A stretch of DNA of 64,000 bases from Streptomyces sp. A2-16 (GCF_018128905.1 NZ_CP063808.1:1240001-1304000), one strand, 5' to 3'. Counted from the first letter of the stretch, positions 43,715 to 52,153 are shown. Program-made: numbers and translations. The notes: a model not told the origin generated them from the sequence alone.

Positions 43715-45187
43715 ATGTCGCTACCGCTCGCCGCGGCCACCGAGACACCCCCGCACACCGGTGGACTGCTCCTCCTCGTCGACGGCACCGCGGGCCTCCT
43801 CACGGTCGCCGCCCTCGGTATCGCCCTGCTGCTCCTCCTGATCATCAAGGCGAGACTCCAGCCCTTCGTCGCCCTGCTCGGCGTCTCCATAGCCGTCGGC
43901 CTGCTCGCGGGTCTCTCGGTCACCGAACTCTTCGGCACGGTCCAGCGGTCGGACGCCGTGTCCACCATCGAGTCCGGGATGGGCGGCATCCTCGGCCATG
44001 TCGCGATCATCATCGGCCTCGGCACCATGCTCGGCGCGATCCTCGAAGTCAGCGGCGGCGCCGAGGTGCTGGCGTCCCGGCTGCTGAACCTCTTCGGCGA
44101 GAAGCGCGCGCCCCTCGCGATGGGCCTGACCGGACTGATCTTCGGTATCCCGGTCTTCTTCGACGTCGGCATCTTCGTCCTCGCGCCGATCGTGTACGCG
44201 GCGGCCAAGCGCAGCGGCAGGTCGATCCTGCTCTACTGCCTGCCGCTGCTGGCGGGCCTGTCCATGACCCACGCCTTCCTGCCCCCGCACCCGGGCCCGG
44301 TCGCGGCCGCCGGTCTGCTCCACGTGGACCTCGGCTGGGTGATCCTCATGGGCATCGTCTGCGGCATCCCGGCGGTGCTGGCCGCGTGGGCGTACTCCGC
44401 GTGGATCGGCCGCCGCATCTTCGTCGCCGTCCCGCAGGACATGGTGGAGGCGGCCGCCGAGGCCAAGCAGGCGGTCATCGAGGAGCAGCGGACCCAGGGG
44501 GTCGTGCCGCGCGAGGACCCCGTGCCCCTCGCCACGGTCCTCGGCATCATCGGGACGCCCCTGGTCCTGATCCTCGCCGCCACGTTCTCCTCGATCGCGC
44601 TCGACCCCTCCACCGGCCGCTCGGTCGTCGAGTTCTTCGGCAGCCCCTTCGTGGCCCTGACGATCGCCCTGGTCCTCGCGTACTACCTCCTCGGCATCCG
44701 CCGCGGCTGGTCCCGCAAGTCCCTGGAGACGGTGTCGACGGCGTCCCTCAAGCCGGTCGGCAACATCCTGCTCGTCGTCGGCGCGGGCGGGGTCTTCGGC
44801 GCGGTCCTGAAGGCCAGCGGGGTGGCCCAGGCCCTCTCGGACACCTTCAACGACGTCGGTCTGCCGGTGATCGTGCTGTCGTACCTGATCTCGGTGGTCC
44901 TGCGCGTCGCCCAGGGCTCGGCGACCGTCGCGATCGTGACGACGGCGGGCATCGTGGCGCCGCTGCTGTCCGAGGGCCACCACTCCCAGGCCTTCGTCGC
45001 CCTCGTCATCATGGCCGTCTCGGCCGGCTCCATCTTCGCCTCGCACGTCAACGACGGCGGCTTCTGGATGGTCGCCAAGTACTTCGGCATCAGCGAGCGG
45101 GACACCCTCAGGACCTGGACCGTGCTGGAGACGGTGCTGTCGGTGGCCGGCTTCCTGGTGGCCGCGGTGCTGAGCCTGTTCGTGTAG
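43715..45187 (+). CDS. GntP-family gluconate/aldonate:H+ symporter
   Basis: A 490-residue membrane protein with about 12-14 helices of the GntP family, which imports gluconate and related sugar acids. Family signatures: IESGMGGILGHVAIIIGLGTMLGAILEVSGGAE, FGIPVFFDVGIFVL, THAFLPPHPGPVAAA, and VVLRVAQGSATVAIVTTAGI with SHVNDGGFWMV. In this cluster it is the natural route for the aldonic acid substrate. The ATG at 43715 starts at a short N-terminal extension. Confidence 0.94.
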   Translation: MSLPLAAATETPPHTGGLLLLVDGTAGLLTVAALGIALLLLLIIKARLQPFVALLGVSIAVGLLAGLSVTELFGTVQRSDAVSTIESGMGGILGHVAIIIGLGTMLGAILEVSGGAEVLASRLLNLFGEKRAPLAMGLTGLIFGIPVFFDVGIFVLAPIVYAAAKRSGRSILLYCLPLLAGLSMTHAFLPPHPGPVAAAGLLHVDLGWVILMGIVCGIPAVLAAWAYSAWIGRRIFVAVPQDMVEAAAEAKQAVIEEQRTQGVVPREDPVPLATVLGIIGTPLVLILAATFSSIALDPSTGRSVVEFFGSPFVALTIALVLAYYLLGIRRGWSRKSLETVSTASLKPVGNILLVVGAGGVFGAVLKASGVAQALSDTFNDVGLPVIVLSYLISVVLRVAQGSATVAIVTTAGIVAPLLSEGHHSQAFVALVIMAVSAGSIFASHVNDGGFWMVAKYFGISERDTLRTWTVLETVLSVAGFLVAAVLSLFV

Positions 45188-45257
45188 GTGCGGTGGCCCC
45201 ATGTAGGCGTCCGATAACGATGTAGGGGTCGGCTGTGTGCGGCACAGGATCGTCGAC

Positions 45258-45273
45258 CATACTGCCCGCTGTG
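45258..45273 (+). promoter_or_regulatory. candidate leaderless start of the PH-like gene
   Basis: A -10-like CATACT (45258-45263) is placed 7 nt before the GTG at 45271, with no ribosome binding site between. This geometry would give a leaderless or near-leaderless transcript. Confidence 0.4.
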
Positions 45274-45762
45274 GAGCAGCGCATAGGTTCGAGCAGCCAG
45301 CCCCTGGAAGGCGCCGGATTCGACCCGGCCTTCATCCCCGGGCTCACCTCGCCCGGTTCCGGCGAGGCGGAGAAGCCCAAGCCGGAGGACGCGGAGAGGG
45401 ATGCCGCACCGGAGGAGGACGTCGACGAGCCCACCGCCGAGGAGACCGAGGAGGAGGTCGCTCCCGAGGGCCCCGTCTTCGAGGCGTCCGACCGGCGCGC
45501 GAGGATCGTCGCCGACCACAAGGGCGTCCGGCTCTCCCTCGACGACCAGTCCTGCGAGTTCCGCTGGGACGAGATCGGCGCGATCGAGACGGAGTCCCCG
45601 CGCTTCGGGAAGCGGTTCACCATCACGGTGCACACGCCCGACCTCCGCTGGTACCCGATCGAGATCGAGGCCACGTCGAGGTCGAGCTTCACCGAGTGGG
45701 ACGAACAACTGGACGCGGTCATGGACGAGTACTTCGAAGAGGAGCCGACGGAAACCGAGTGA
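45271..45762 (+). CDS. hypothetical PH-like domain protein, paralogue of the one at 48801
   Basis: A 163-residue soluble protein. The N-terminal half is acidic low complexity (Glu/Asp/Pro-rich), the C-terminal half a small alpha/beta domain with DHKGVRLSLDDQSCEFRWDEIGAIE, ending in FTEWDEQLDAVMDEYF. The same scheme (VAFEDHGHSAEFPWHEIRSVHY) appears in the protein at 48801-49223, so the two are paralogues. The fold suggests a PH-like/bacterial YokE-type domain; function is unknown. GTG at 45271 is preferred to a longer start at 45235 because it directly follows a -10 element. A GC-rich repeat copy overlaps its stop. Confidence 0.72.
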   Translation: MEQRIGSSSQPLEGAGFDPAFIPGLTSPGSGEAEKPKPEDAERDAAPEEDVDEPTAEETEEEVAPEGPVFEASDRRARIVADHKGVRLSLDDQSCEFRWDEIGAIETESPRFGKRFTITVHTPDLRWYPIEIEATSRSSFTEWDEQLDAVMDEYFEEEPTETE

Positions 45763-45782
45763 GGGGCGCGGGGAACTGCGCG
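45762..45782 (+). repeat. short GC-rich intergenic repeat, copy 2
   Basis: Identical to 34491-34511 (AGGGGCGCGGGGAACTGCGC plus G). It starts at the final A of the TGA stop codon of the PH-like gene and continues as a GC-rich palindromic stretch up to about 45830. Confidence 0.75.
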
Positions 45783-45832
45783 GCCGGCCACGACCGGCCC
45801 GCAGCTCCCCACGACCCGTCACCTGCGTCGGC

Positions 45833-47167
45833 CTAGCAGTACTGCGCCTGCTTCCCGATCGACCGGTACATGCAGTCCGAGTTCTCCAGCAGCTGCAGCA
45901 CCGCGTCCCGGTTCCGTGACGTCTCCCGCTCGATCACCTCGTCGGGCGGGTAGAACCCACCCCCGGAGCTGGACGACGGGTACATCTCGAAGGTGTACGA
46001 GAAGATCTTGTGCGTGCCCCAGAGGTAGTCGTCGATCGACCCGTCGGTGATGTACAGGTCGCTCGCCTGCTCCGCCGTGTACCCGTTGCTCGCGGCCATC
46101 TTCTGCCCGACCGTCTTGAACACGGCGTTGTCGTCCGCCGTCATTCCGGTCGCCGTGTCGGAGTACGTGTACCCGTAGGGCCACAGCACCAGTTCGCTGT
46201 ACGTGTGGAAGTCGATGTTCGTCTTGATCTGCTGGACCCCGCCGACGACCCGGCTGCGCACGAAGTTGGCGACGACCTTGACCTCGGGCGCGGACTCGGC
46301 GGACGGACCCCGGTAGGTCTCGGAGGACGTCGACCCGGAGGAACCGCCGCAGCAGCCCCAGCGGTAGGCCCAGTTGCGGTTGAGGTCCGTACCGACGGCG
46401 GAGGAACCGGAGTTGGGCTGGCGGTTCTTGCGCCACGAGCGGTACGAGCCGGTGGCGATGTCGTACTCGCCGCCGTCCGGGTTGAGGTCGGGGACGATCC
46501 AGATCTCACGGTTGTTCACCATGTTGGTGATCCGGGAGTCGCTCCCGTAGCCCGCGCCGAGTTCGCGCAGCAGGTACAGCGCCATCTCCACCGTGAGGTG
46601 CTCGCGGGCGTGCTGGTGGTGGGTGAACAGCACCTCGGGCTCGGCCTCGTCGGTCGCCACGTTGTCGCTGATCTTGATGGCGACGATGTCCCGGCCCTGG
46701 TACGAGGTGCCGATGACCCGCTTGCTCATGATGTTCGGGTAGGCGGCGAGCCGCTGGTCGATCTCGGCGTTCATCTCGGCGTAGTTGTGGTAGCGCGAGT
46801 CGGCCGAGGGGAAGTCGAAGAGCCGTGTCTCGTCGGGCGCGGCCCGGTCCGGGGCCGAGCCCAGTGCGGAGACCTGGTAGCCGAGTTGCCGCAGCTTTCT
46901 GATCTGGTCGGCGCGTCCGGAGACCACGACGGTCTCCTCGTCGGCCTCGTCCACCGTCACACCCGTCTGCTGGATCGCCGTACGGGTCACGGGTGTCGAG
47001 TGCTGATGGATCTCGTACTGCCTGACGTCCTCGGCGCCGGGGGCCGCCTTCGGGGCGCTGTCGGCGTTCGCGGAGAGGGGGGCCGCGAGGGCGAGGGCCA
47101 GAACGGCGGCCAGGGCGGCGTAGCGGGGGCCGCCGCGGTTGCCGGAACCGCGTGTGCGAAGTCGCAT
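45833..47167 (-). CDS. secreted zinc carboxypeptidase, M14 family
   Basis: A 444-residue secreted metallopeptidase. Signal peptide residues 1-36 ([20 protein letters not shown]), a propeptide (about 40-115) and the M14 catalytic domain. Zinc ligands: His186 and Glu189 (HQHARE) and His321 (NIDFHTYSE); substrate-binding DLNRNW at 261-266; general base Glu394 (YTFEMYP). It removes C-terminal amino acids from peptides outside the cell. ATG at 47167 has AGGAGA upstream; the reading frame continues further upstream but without signal peptide logic. It is divergent from the Nramp-like gene. Confidence 0.94.
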   Translation of the reverse strand: MRLRTRGSGNRGGPRYAALAAVLALALAAPLSANADSAPKAAPGAEDVRQYEIHQHSTPVTRTAIQQTGVTVDEADEETVVVSGRADQIRKLRQLGYQVSALGSAPDRAAPDETRLFDFPSADSRYHNYAEMNAEIDQRLAAYPNIMSKRVIGTSYQGRDIVAIKISDNVATDEAEPEVLFTHHQHAREHLTVEMALYLLRELGAGYGSDSRITNMVNNREIWIVPDLNPDGGEYDIATGSYRSWRKNRQPNSGSSAVGTDLNRNWAYRWGCCGGSSGSTSSETYRGPSAESAPEVKVVANFVRSRVVGGVQQIKTNIDFHTYSELVLWPYGYTYSDTATGMTADDNAVFKTVGQKMAASNGYTAEQASDLYITDGSIDDYLWGTHKIFSYTFEMYPSSSSGGGFYPPDEVIERETSRNRDAVLQLLENSDCMYRSIGKQAQYC

Positions 47168-47398
47168 GAAGTCTCCTGTGGTCTCCAGGGATTCCGGGAT
47201 CTCCGGAAGTGGGGAGTGGAGCGGGGGGTGGTTCAGCGAATTCTGCGACGTGCTGCCGGTGCGGGTGTGCCGCTCATCGTGGGCTTGTGGCATGAGCAGG
47301 TCAAGAGCACATAAGGACGCGATGGCGTGAAACCATGCCGAGTTCCTTCACCGCACGCCCTCTTGCCGGTCCTCGATCTTTAGGGTTTCTTGACCTTC

Positions 47399-48709
47399 AT
47401 GGCGGACACCACGGACAACACAGTGACCGGTGAGGCGAACCCCGTACCGCGCAGGTCCAGTTGGCGGTACATCGGCCCGGGGATCGTCGTCGCGGCGACC
47501 GGCGTCGGCGCCGGGGACCTGGTGGCCACGCTCATCGCGGGCAGCAACTTCGGCTACACCCTGCTGTGGGCCGCGGTGATCGGCTGCCTGGTCAAGATCT
47601 CCCTCGCGGAGGCGGCGGGCCGCTGGCACCTGTCCACCGGCCGCACCCTGTTCGACGGCTGGGCGAGCCTGGGCCGCTGGACCACCTGGTTCTTCGCCGT
47701 CTACGTGGTGATCTGGGGCTTCGTGTACGGCGCGGCGGCGATGTCGTCGAGCGCGCTGCCGCTGCAGGCGCTGTTCCCGGACGTGATGGACCTCGAATGG
47801 TGGGCCATCGCCTGCGGTCTTGTCGGCCTGGTCTTCGTCTGGTTCAACAAGTACGCGGTCTTCGAGAAGGTCATGACGGTCCTGGTGGGCGTCATGTTCG
47901 TGGTGACGGTGTACCTGGCGATCAGGGTCACCCCGCACCTGGGTGACGCCTTCGCGGGCCTGCTCCCCGTCCTGCCGGACGAGAAGGACTCCATCCTCAA
48001 CACCCTCGGCCTGATCGGCGGCGTCGGCGGCACCATCACGCTGGCCGCCTACGGCTACTGGGTCAACGCCAAGGGGTGGACCGACACCGGCTGGATGAAG
48101 GTGATGCGCCTGGACAACCGGGTCGCCTACATCACCACCGGCATCTTCGTCGTCGCCATGCTCTTCGTCGGCGCGGAGCTGCTGCACAGCGCCAACGTGG
48201 CGATCGCGAGCGGCGACAAGGGACTCGTCCAGCTGAGCGACATCCTGGCGGACGAGTACGGTTCGGCGACCGCCAAGTTCTTCCTCATCGGCTTCTTCGC
48301 CACCTCGTTCACCTCGCTGATCGGCGTCTGGCACGGCGTGAGCCTGATGTTCGCGGACTTCGTGGCGCGGCTGCGCGGCCGGGCGGAGGCGGGCGGGGAG
48401 TCCGTGGCCGCCGGCACGCACGAGCGCTCCTGGCCCTTCCGCGCGTACCTGCTCTGGCTGACGTTCCCGCCGATGGTCCTCCTCTTCCAGGGCCAGCCCT
48501 TCCGCCTGGTCATCATCTACGGCGTCCTCGGCGCGGCCTTCCTGCCGTTCCTGGCCGGCACGCTCATGTGGCTCCTCAACTCGGCCCGGACGCCGAGGGA
48601 ATGGCGCAACGGCCCGCTGAGCAACGCGATGCTGGCGATCGCGGGCCTGCTGTTCCTGGTCCTGTGCGTGAAGCAGATCTGGGACCAGCCGTGGTCGGAG
48701 TTCCTCTGA
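47399..48709 (+). CDS. Nramp-family transporter lacking canonical metal motifs
   Basis: A 436-residue membrane protein with 11 predicted helices, clearly of the Nramp fold (GPG at the start of helix 1, GSNFGYTLLWA, later SFTSLIGVWHGVS). However, where canonical Nramps have DPGN in helix 1 this has GAGD (residues 37-40), and the helix 6 MPH motif is absent (GGTITLAAYGYW). Canonical transition-metal transport is thus doubtful; Mg2+, Al3+ or another substrate, as in Nramp-related subgroups, is possible. ATG at 47399 has no ribosome binding site and a TAGGGT -10-like element 12 nt before it, so translation may be leaderless; an ATG 9 nt upstream is an alternative. Confidence 0.85.
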   Translation: MADTTDNTVTGEANPVPRRSSWRYIGPGIVVAATGVGAGDLVATLIAGSNFGYTLLWAAVIGCLVKISLAEAAGRWHLSTGRTLFDGWASLGRWTTWFFAVYVVIWGFVYGAAAMSSSALPLQALFPDVMDLEWWAIACGLVGLVFVWFNKYAVFEKVMTVLVGVMFVVTVYLAIRVTPHLGDAFAGLLPVLPDEKDSILNTLGLIGGVGGTITLAAYGYWVNAKGWTDTGWMKVMRLDNRVAYITTGIFVVAMLFVGAELLHSANVAIASGDKGLVQLSDILADEYGSATAKFFLIGFFATSFTSLIGVWHGVSLMFADFVARLRGRAEAGGESVAAGTHERSWPFRAYLLWLTFPPMVLLFQGQPFRLVIIYGVLGAAFLPFLAGTLMWLLNSARTPREWRNGPLSNAMLAIAGLLFLVLCVKQIWDQPWSEFL

Positions 48710-48766
48710 CGGAGGCGAGGGCGGGACGGCCCCCGCGACCGGGTCCTCGACGGGTCGATATCCTCA

Positions 48767-48793
48767 CCCCCGGACCACACCACCACCCGGGGG
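48767..48793 (+). promoter_or_regulatory. hairpin overlapping the ribosome binding site of the second PH-like gene
   Basis: CCCCCGG (48767-48773) can pair with CCGGGGG (48787-48793), which is also the only ribosome binding site-like sequence before the ATG at 48801. The structure would hinder translation initiation unless opened. Confidence 0.4.
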
Positions 48794-48800
48794 CCACTCC

Positions 48801-49223
48801 ATGACCACCCAGCCACCGCCCTACGGCGGGCAGCCGCACCCCTACGGCACCCCACCCCCGCCCCCGCCGGGCGCGGCCCCCGGCTTCGGCCCGCCCCCGC
48901 CCCCGTCGGCGTTCGCCCAGCAGCCGCCGCAACCGGTCTTCGAGGGACCGGAGTTCATGGCCGTCGACCGGCACAACTCCGTCGTCGTCGACTCCGCCGG
49001 GGTCGCCTTCGAGGACCACGGCCACTCGGCGGAGTTCCCCTGGCACGAGATCCGCAGCGTCCACTACAAGGCCGGCCCCGGCGGCAAGACCCTGATGGTG
49101 GCCGTCATCCACCTCGACGGCCGCTTCTACGAGTGCGTGGTCGACGCGAAGAACCGGGACCGACTGGGCGAGTGGTTCGCCCAGCTGGCCCCGGTGCTCG
49201 GGTACTACCGGCCGTTGGCGTAG
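48801..49223 (+). CDS. hypothetical PH-like domain protein with Pro-rich N-terminus
   Basis: A 140-residue protein: residues 1-45 are Pro/Gly/Gln-rich (QPPPYGGQPHPYGTPPPPPPG), and residues 50-140 are a small alpha/beta domain (FMAVDRHNSVVVDSAGVAFEDHG, WHEIRSVHYKAGPGG, LGEWFAQLAPVLGYY) paralogous to that in the gene at 45271. No signal or membrane segment. Pro-rich N-termini of this type often mediate complex formation. It follows the Nramp-like gene by 91 bp and converges on the chitinase. Confidence 0.75.
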   Translation: MTTQPPPYGGQPHPYGTPPPPPPGAAPGFGPPPPPSAFAQQPPQPVFEGPEFMAVDRHNSVVVDSAGVAFEDHGHSAEFPWHEIRSVHYKAGPGGKTLMVAVIHLDGRFYECVVDAKNRDRLGEWFAQLAPVLGYYRPLA

Positions 49224-49242
49224 GAAAGAGCGTCCGGCCGCG

Positions 49243-50922
49243 CTACGGCAGGGCGTGCACGTGCGGTCCCACCGCGTTGGACCACGCGTTGCCCGCCGCC
49301 GCGTCCCAGTTCGTCGACCAGGTCATGGCGCCGCGGAGGTCGGGGTAGGTCCTGGAGGGCTTGAAGGAACCGCACCCCGTGCCCTTGGTGAGGCAGTCGA
49401 GCGCGTTGTTCACCACGGCCGGGGAGACATAGCCGCTGCCCGCCCCGCTCGTGGACGCCGGCAGGCCCAGCCCCACCTGGGACGGGGACAGTCCGCCCTC
49501 CAGCTGGATGCAGGCCAGGGCCGTCAGGAAGTCCACCGAGCCCTGGGAGTAGACCTTGCCGTCGCAGCCCAGCATCGAACCGCTGTTGTAGTACTGCATG
49601 TTGACGACCGTGAGGATGTCCTTCACGTTCAGCGCGGTCTGGAAGTACGCGTTCGACGTCGACTGCATGTCGATCGTCTGGGGCGCCATCGTGAGGATCA
49701 GGCCCGGCCCCGCCTTTGCCGACAGCGATCGCAACGCCTGGGACATGTAGGTGGCGTTGAGCCCGTTCTCCAGATCGATGTCCACGCCGTCGAAGCCGTA
49801 CGTCTGCATCAGCGCGTACACCGAGTTCGCGAAGTTCGCCGCCGAGGACGAGTTGCTCACCGACACCGTGCCGTTCTGGCCGCCGACCGAGACGACGACC
49901 TTCTTGCCCGCCGCCTGCTTCGCCCTGATGTCCGCCTTGAACTGGTCGACGGTGTACCCGCCCAGCCCTGCCGAGTCCAGGTTGAAGGTCACGGCACCCG
50001 GAGTCGTCGTCGCGTCCGCGAACGCCACCGCGATGATGTCGTACTGCGACTGCACCGCCGACAGCTTCTGGACCGTGGCCCCGTTGTTGAAGTTCTGCCA
50101 GTACCCGGTGACCGCGTGCTTGGGCAGCGCGCCGCCCCCGCCGCCCGTGGCCGACGTCCTGCCCGTGACCGTCGTGGACCTGCCCGACTCGCCGGCCGAG
50201 TTCGTCGCCGTCACCTGGAAGCCGTACGACGTCGACGCGGCGAGCCCGGTCACGGTCGCCGAAGTCCCGGTGACCGCCGTGACCTTCGTGCCGTCGCGGT
50301 AGACGTTGTAGCCCGTCGCCCCGGACACCGCGTTCCAGGCCAGGGAGACGGACGAGGACGACGTACCGGAGACGCTCAGGCCGCCGGGCGTCGAGGGGAC
50401 GGTCGGGGCCGGGTCGCCGCCCCCGCCCCCGTCCGGGCCGTACACCGAGACGTCGTCGGCGAGGTACGCGGCCTGGCCGTACCAGCCGTGCGTGTACACC
50501 GTCACCGAGGTCGTCGAGGCGCCGGTCGTGAAGGTCGTCGACAGCTGCTTCCAGGTGGAGGAGTCCGGGGTCCAGGTCGACACGTCCGTCGTGCCGGTGC
50601 CGGTCGCGCCCAGGTAGGCGTAGCCGCCCTGCACCCAGGCGCTCAGCGTGTAGGCCGAGTTCGGCTTCACGGCCACCGTCTGGACGCACTTCGCGTTGTC
50701 CTGGCCGGCCGGTGTCGCCTTCAGCGCGGCCGAGCCGCCGTGCACGGGGGAGGAGACCGTCGTACCGCTGCCGGCGGAACAGGTCCATCCGGTCAGGCCG
50801 GACTCGAAGCCGGCGTTCTTGGCGTTGTTGACGTCGGCGGCGGAGGCGGGTCCCGCGAACCCCAGGGCGAGGGCCGCGACGACGCTTGTCGTCCAGAGCC
50901 GTCTTCTGCTGAGTATGGGCAT
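49243..50922 (-). CDS. secreted chitinase, GH18, with carbohydrate-binding and FnIII domains
   Basis: A 559-residue secreted chitinase that hydrolyses beta-1,4-N-acetylglucosamine polymers. Signal peptide 1-29; CBM-like beta-sandwich about 30-162 (NAGFESGLTGWTCSAG, WTPDSSTWKQLSTTF); Gly-rich linker; fibronectin type III 172-257; Gly linker; GH18 barrel 266-559 with catalytic DGVDIDLE (Glu385) and SVGGQNG. ATG at 50922 is used; upstream readings enter the dre site. DasR-type control is indicated by that site about 10 bp upstream. Products, GlcNAc oligomers, relate to the catabolic cluster about 4 kb away. Confidence 0.96.
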   Translation of the reverse strand: MPILSRRRLWTTSVVAALALGFAGPASAADVNNAKNAGFESGLTGWTCSAGSGTTVSSPVHGGSAALKATPAGQDNAKCVQTVAVKPNSAYTLSAWVQGGYAYLGATGTGTTDVSTWTPDSSTWKQLSTTFTTGASTTSVTVYTHGWYGQAAYLADDVSVYGPDGGGGGDPAPTVPSTPGGLSVSGTSSSSVSLAWNAVSGATGYNVYRDGTKVTAVTGTSATVTGLAASTSYGFQVTATNSAGESGRSTTVTGRTSATGGGGGALPKHAVTGYWQNFNNGATVQKLSAVQSQYDIIAVAFADATTTPGAVTFNLDSAGLGGYTVDQFKADIRAKQAAGKKVVVSVGGQNGTVSVSNSSSAANFANSVYALMQTYGFDGVDIDLENGLNATYMSQALRSLSAKAGPGLILTMAPQTIDMQSTSNAYFQTALNVKDILTVVNMQYYNSGSMLGCDGKVYSQGSVDFLTALACIQLEGGLSPSQVGLGLPASTSGAGSGYVSPAVVNNALDCLTKGTGCGSFKPSRTYPDLRGAMTWSTNWDAAAGNAWSNAVGPHVHALP

Positions 50923-50931
50923 GACAAGAGA

Positions 50932-50947
50932 GTTGGTCCAGACCAAT
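50932..50947. promoter_or_regulatory. DasR-responsive element (dre) of the chitinase
   Basis: GTTGGTCCAGACCAAT; perfect arms TTGGTC and GACCAA about a CA centre, matching the Streptomyces chitinase/DasR consensus (ACTGGTCTAGACCAGT). It lies 10-25 bp upstream of the chitinase start, so DasR binding would block transcription until glucosamine-6-P accumulates. Confidence 0.85.
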
Positions 50948-51054
50948 CCCGCTGTCAAGGATTCCGTCGAGGATGGATGCCCAACCGGCCTTTCTCTGGC
51001 CCGCGCACGTGGCAAGTGCGCCCCATCTGGGCAGGAATCGCCCGCTTTTGATCT

Positions 51055-51130
51055 GTCACACAGGCCAGGAAGTCACAGAATCGCTGTTCTCCGGTCACAG
51101 AGCCGTGGTTACAGTGCTCAGGTAGTCACG
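51055..51130. promoter_or_regulatory. cluster of GTCACA repeats upstream of the Tad locus
   Basis: GTCACA occurs at 51055, 51072 and 51094, with variants GTTACA (51108) and GTCACG (51125), in 76 bp within the 277-bp gap between chitinase and the first Tad gene. It may be an activator or repressor array for the Tad operon. Confidence 0.4.
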
Positions 51131-51199
51131 CAGTGAAGTCGACCGGGTGCGCCGGAGTGATCCGTCGGGCCCACGGGCATGGGATACGGGGAGCTGCGC

Positions 51200-52087
51200 G
51201 TGCCAACTGCCATCGCAGTGACCGGTGCCGACATGGCGCTGCCGGCGCAGGACGAGCGGACCCTGCCCGCCGTCGTGCTCGACGGCCTCGACCGGCAGCC
51301 GCTGGACCACTCGCTCGCCGCCCTGCAGTCGCTCATCGACCAGCACGGCCATGTGATCGTCGTGTACTCCCACGGGGTGCCGCCCGCCGTGGACCAACGG
51401 CTGCGCACCGTGCGATCCCTCCTGGAGAGCGACCGGATCGCCCTGTTCCGTCCCGAACTGCCACCCCTCGGGGTCGCCGTCCTGGCCCGCCAGTTGAGAC
51501 AGCTCGCCTCCTGCGACCTCAGCCCCGGCGTCCTCGCCTCGGCGGGCCGGCTCCTCACCCACTACCTCCACGCGGGCGCGCTCCTAGGCTCGGTGGCCAA
51601 GCTCGACCGGGTCCCCGTCGGGCTCAGGTCGCACGCCAAGTCCTGGGTCCCCGGCAGCCAGTTCGCCGTGCTGGCCCACCCCCAGCCGCAGCTCGTCAGG
51701 ATCACCCCGGACGCCGCGCTCGCCGGCCCGGAGTTCGCCACGTCGATGCTCGTCGCCCGCGGCCAGCTCCAGTCCGACTGGGTCTCCGGCTCCCTCGCCC
51801 GGTCCTGGCGGATCCAGGGGCTGCGCGAGACCCCGCTGCCCGCCGAGTCCCCCGAGTGGTGGGGCACCGGCAAGCTGATCGAGTTCTGCACCTTCCTGCC
51901 CGACCTGTCCGTCCTTTACCAACTGGTCACCTCGGTACGGCAGAACATCTGTCACTGGTGCGGTATCGACGTCATCGGAGACCGCTGCGTCTTCTGCTCG
52001 GCCACCGCACCCGTGACACCCGCAGCCCAGCAACAACAGCAACAGCAGCTGCAACCGCAGCGACAGCACCAACTGCCCGCCGGGTGA
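51200..52087 (+). CDS. hypothetical protein with C-terminal zinc ribbon and poly-Gln, first gene of Tad locus
   Basis: A 295-residue soluble protein. The main body is alpha/beta (VVLDGLDRQPLDHSLAALQSLIDQHGHVIVVYSH) with a HxK segment (RSHAKSWVPG, near 145-155) that resembles the phospholipase D superfamily; this could be meaningful or fortuitous. The C-terminus has two CxxC pairs (CHWCG and CVFC) forming a zinc ribbon, followed by Gln-rich sequence. GTG at 51200 has GGGGAG upstream. It precedes cpaB by 66 bp and is probably in the Tad operon, with unknown role. Confidence 0.72.
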   Translation: MPTAIAVTGADMALPAQDERTLPAVVLDGLDRQPLDHSLAALQSLIDQHGHVIVVYSHGVPPAVDQRLRTVRSLLESDRIALFRPELPPLGVAVLARQLRQLASCDLSPGVLASAGRLLTHYLHAGALLGSVAKLDRVPVGLRSHAKSWVPGSQFAVLAHPQPQLVRITPDAALAGPEFATSMLVARGQLQSDWVSGSLARSWRIQGLRETPLPAESPEWWGTGKLIEFCTFLPDLSVLYQLVTSVRQNICHWCGIDVIGDRCVFCSATAPVTPAAQQQQQQQLQPQRQHQLPAG

Positions 52088-52153
52088 GCCGTACCGGATC
52101 GCCCCCGCCCCCGATTCCGCTCGACCGAGCCCCCCAACGAGGTTGTACGGTTC

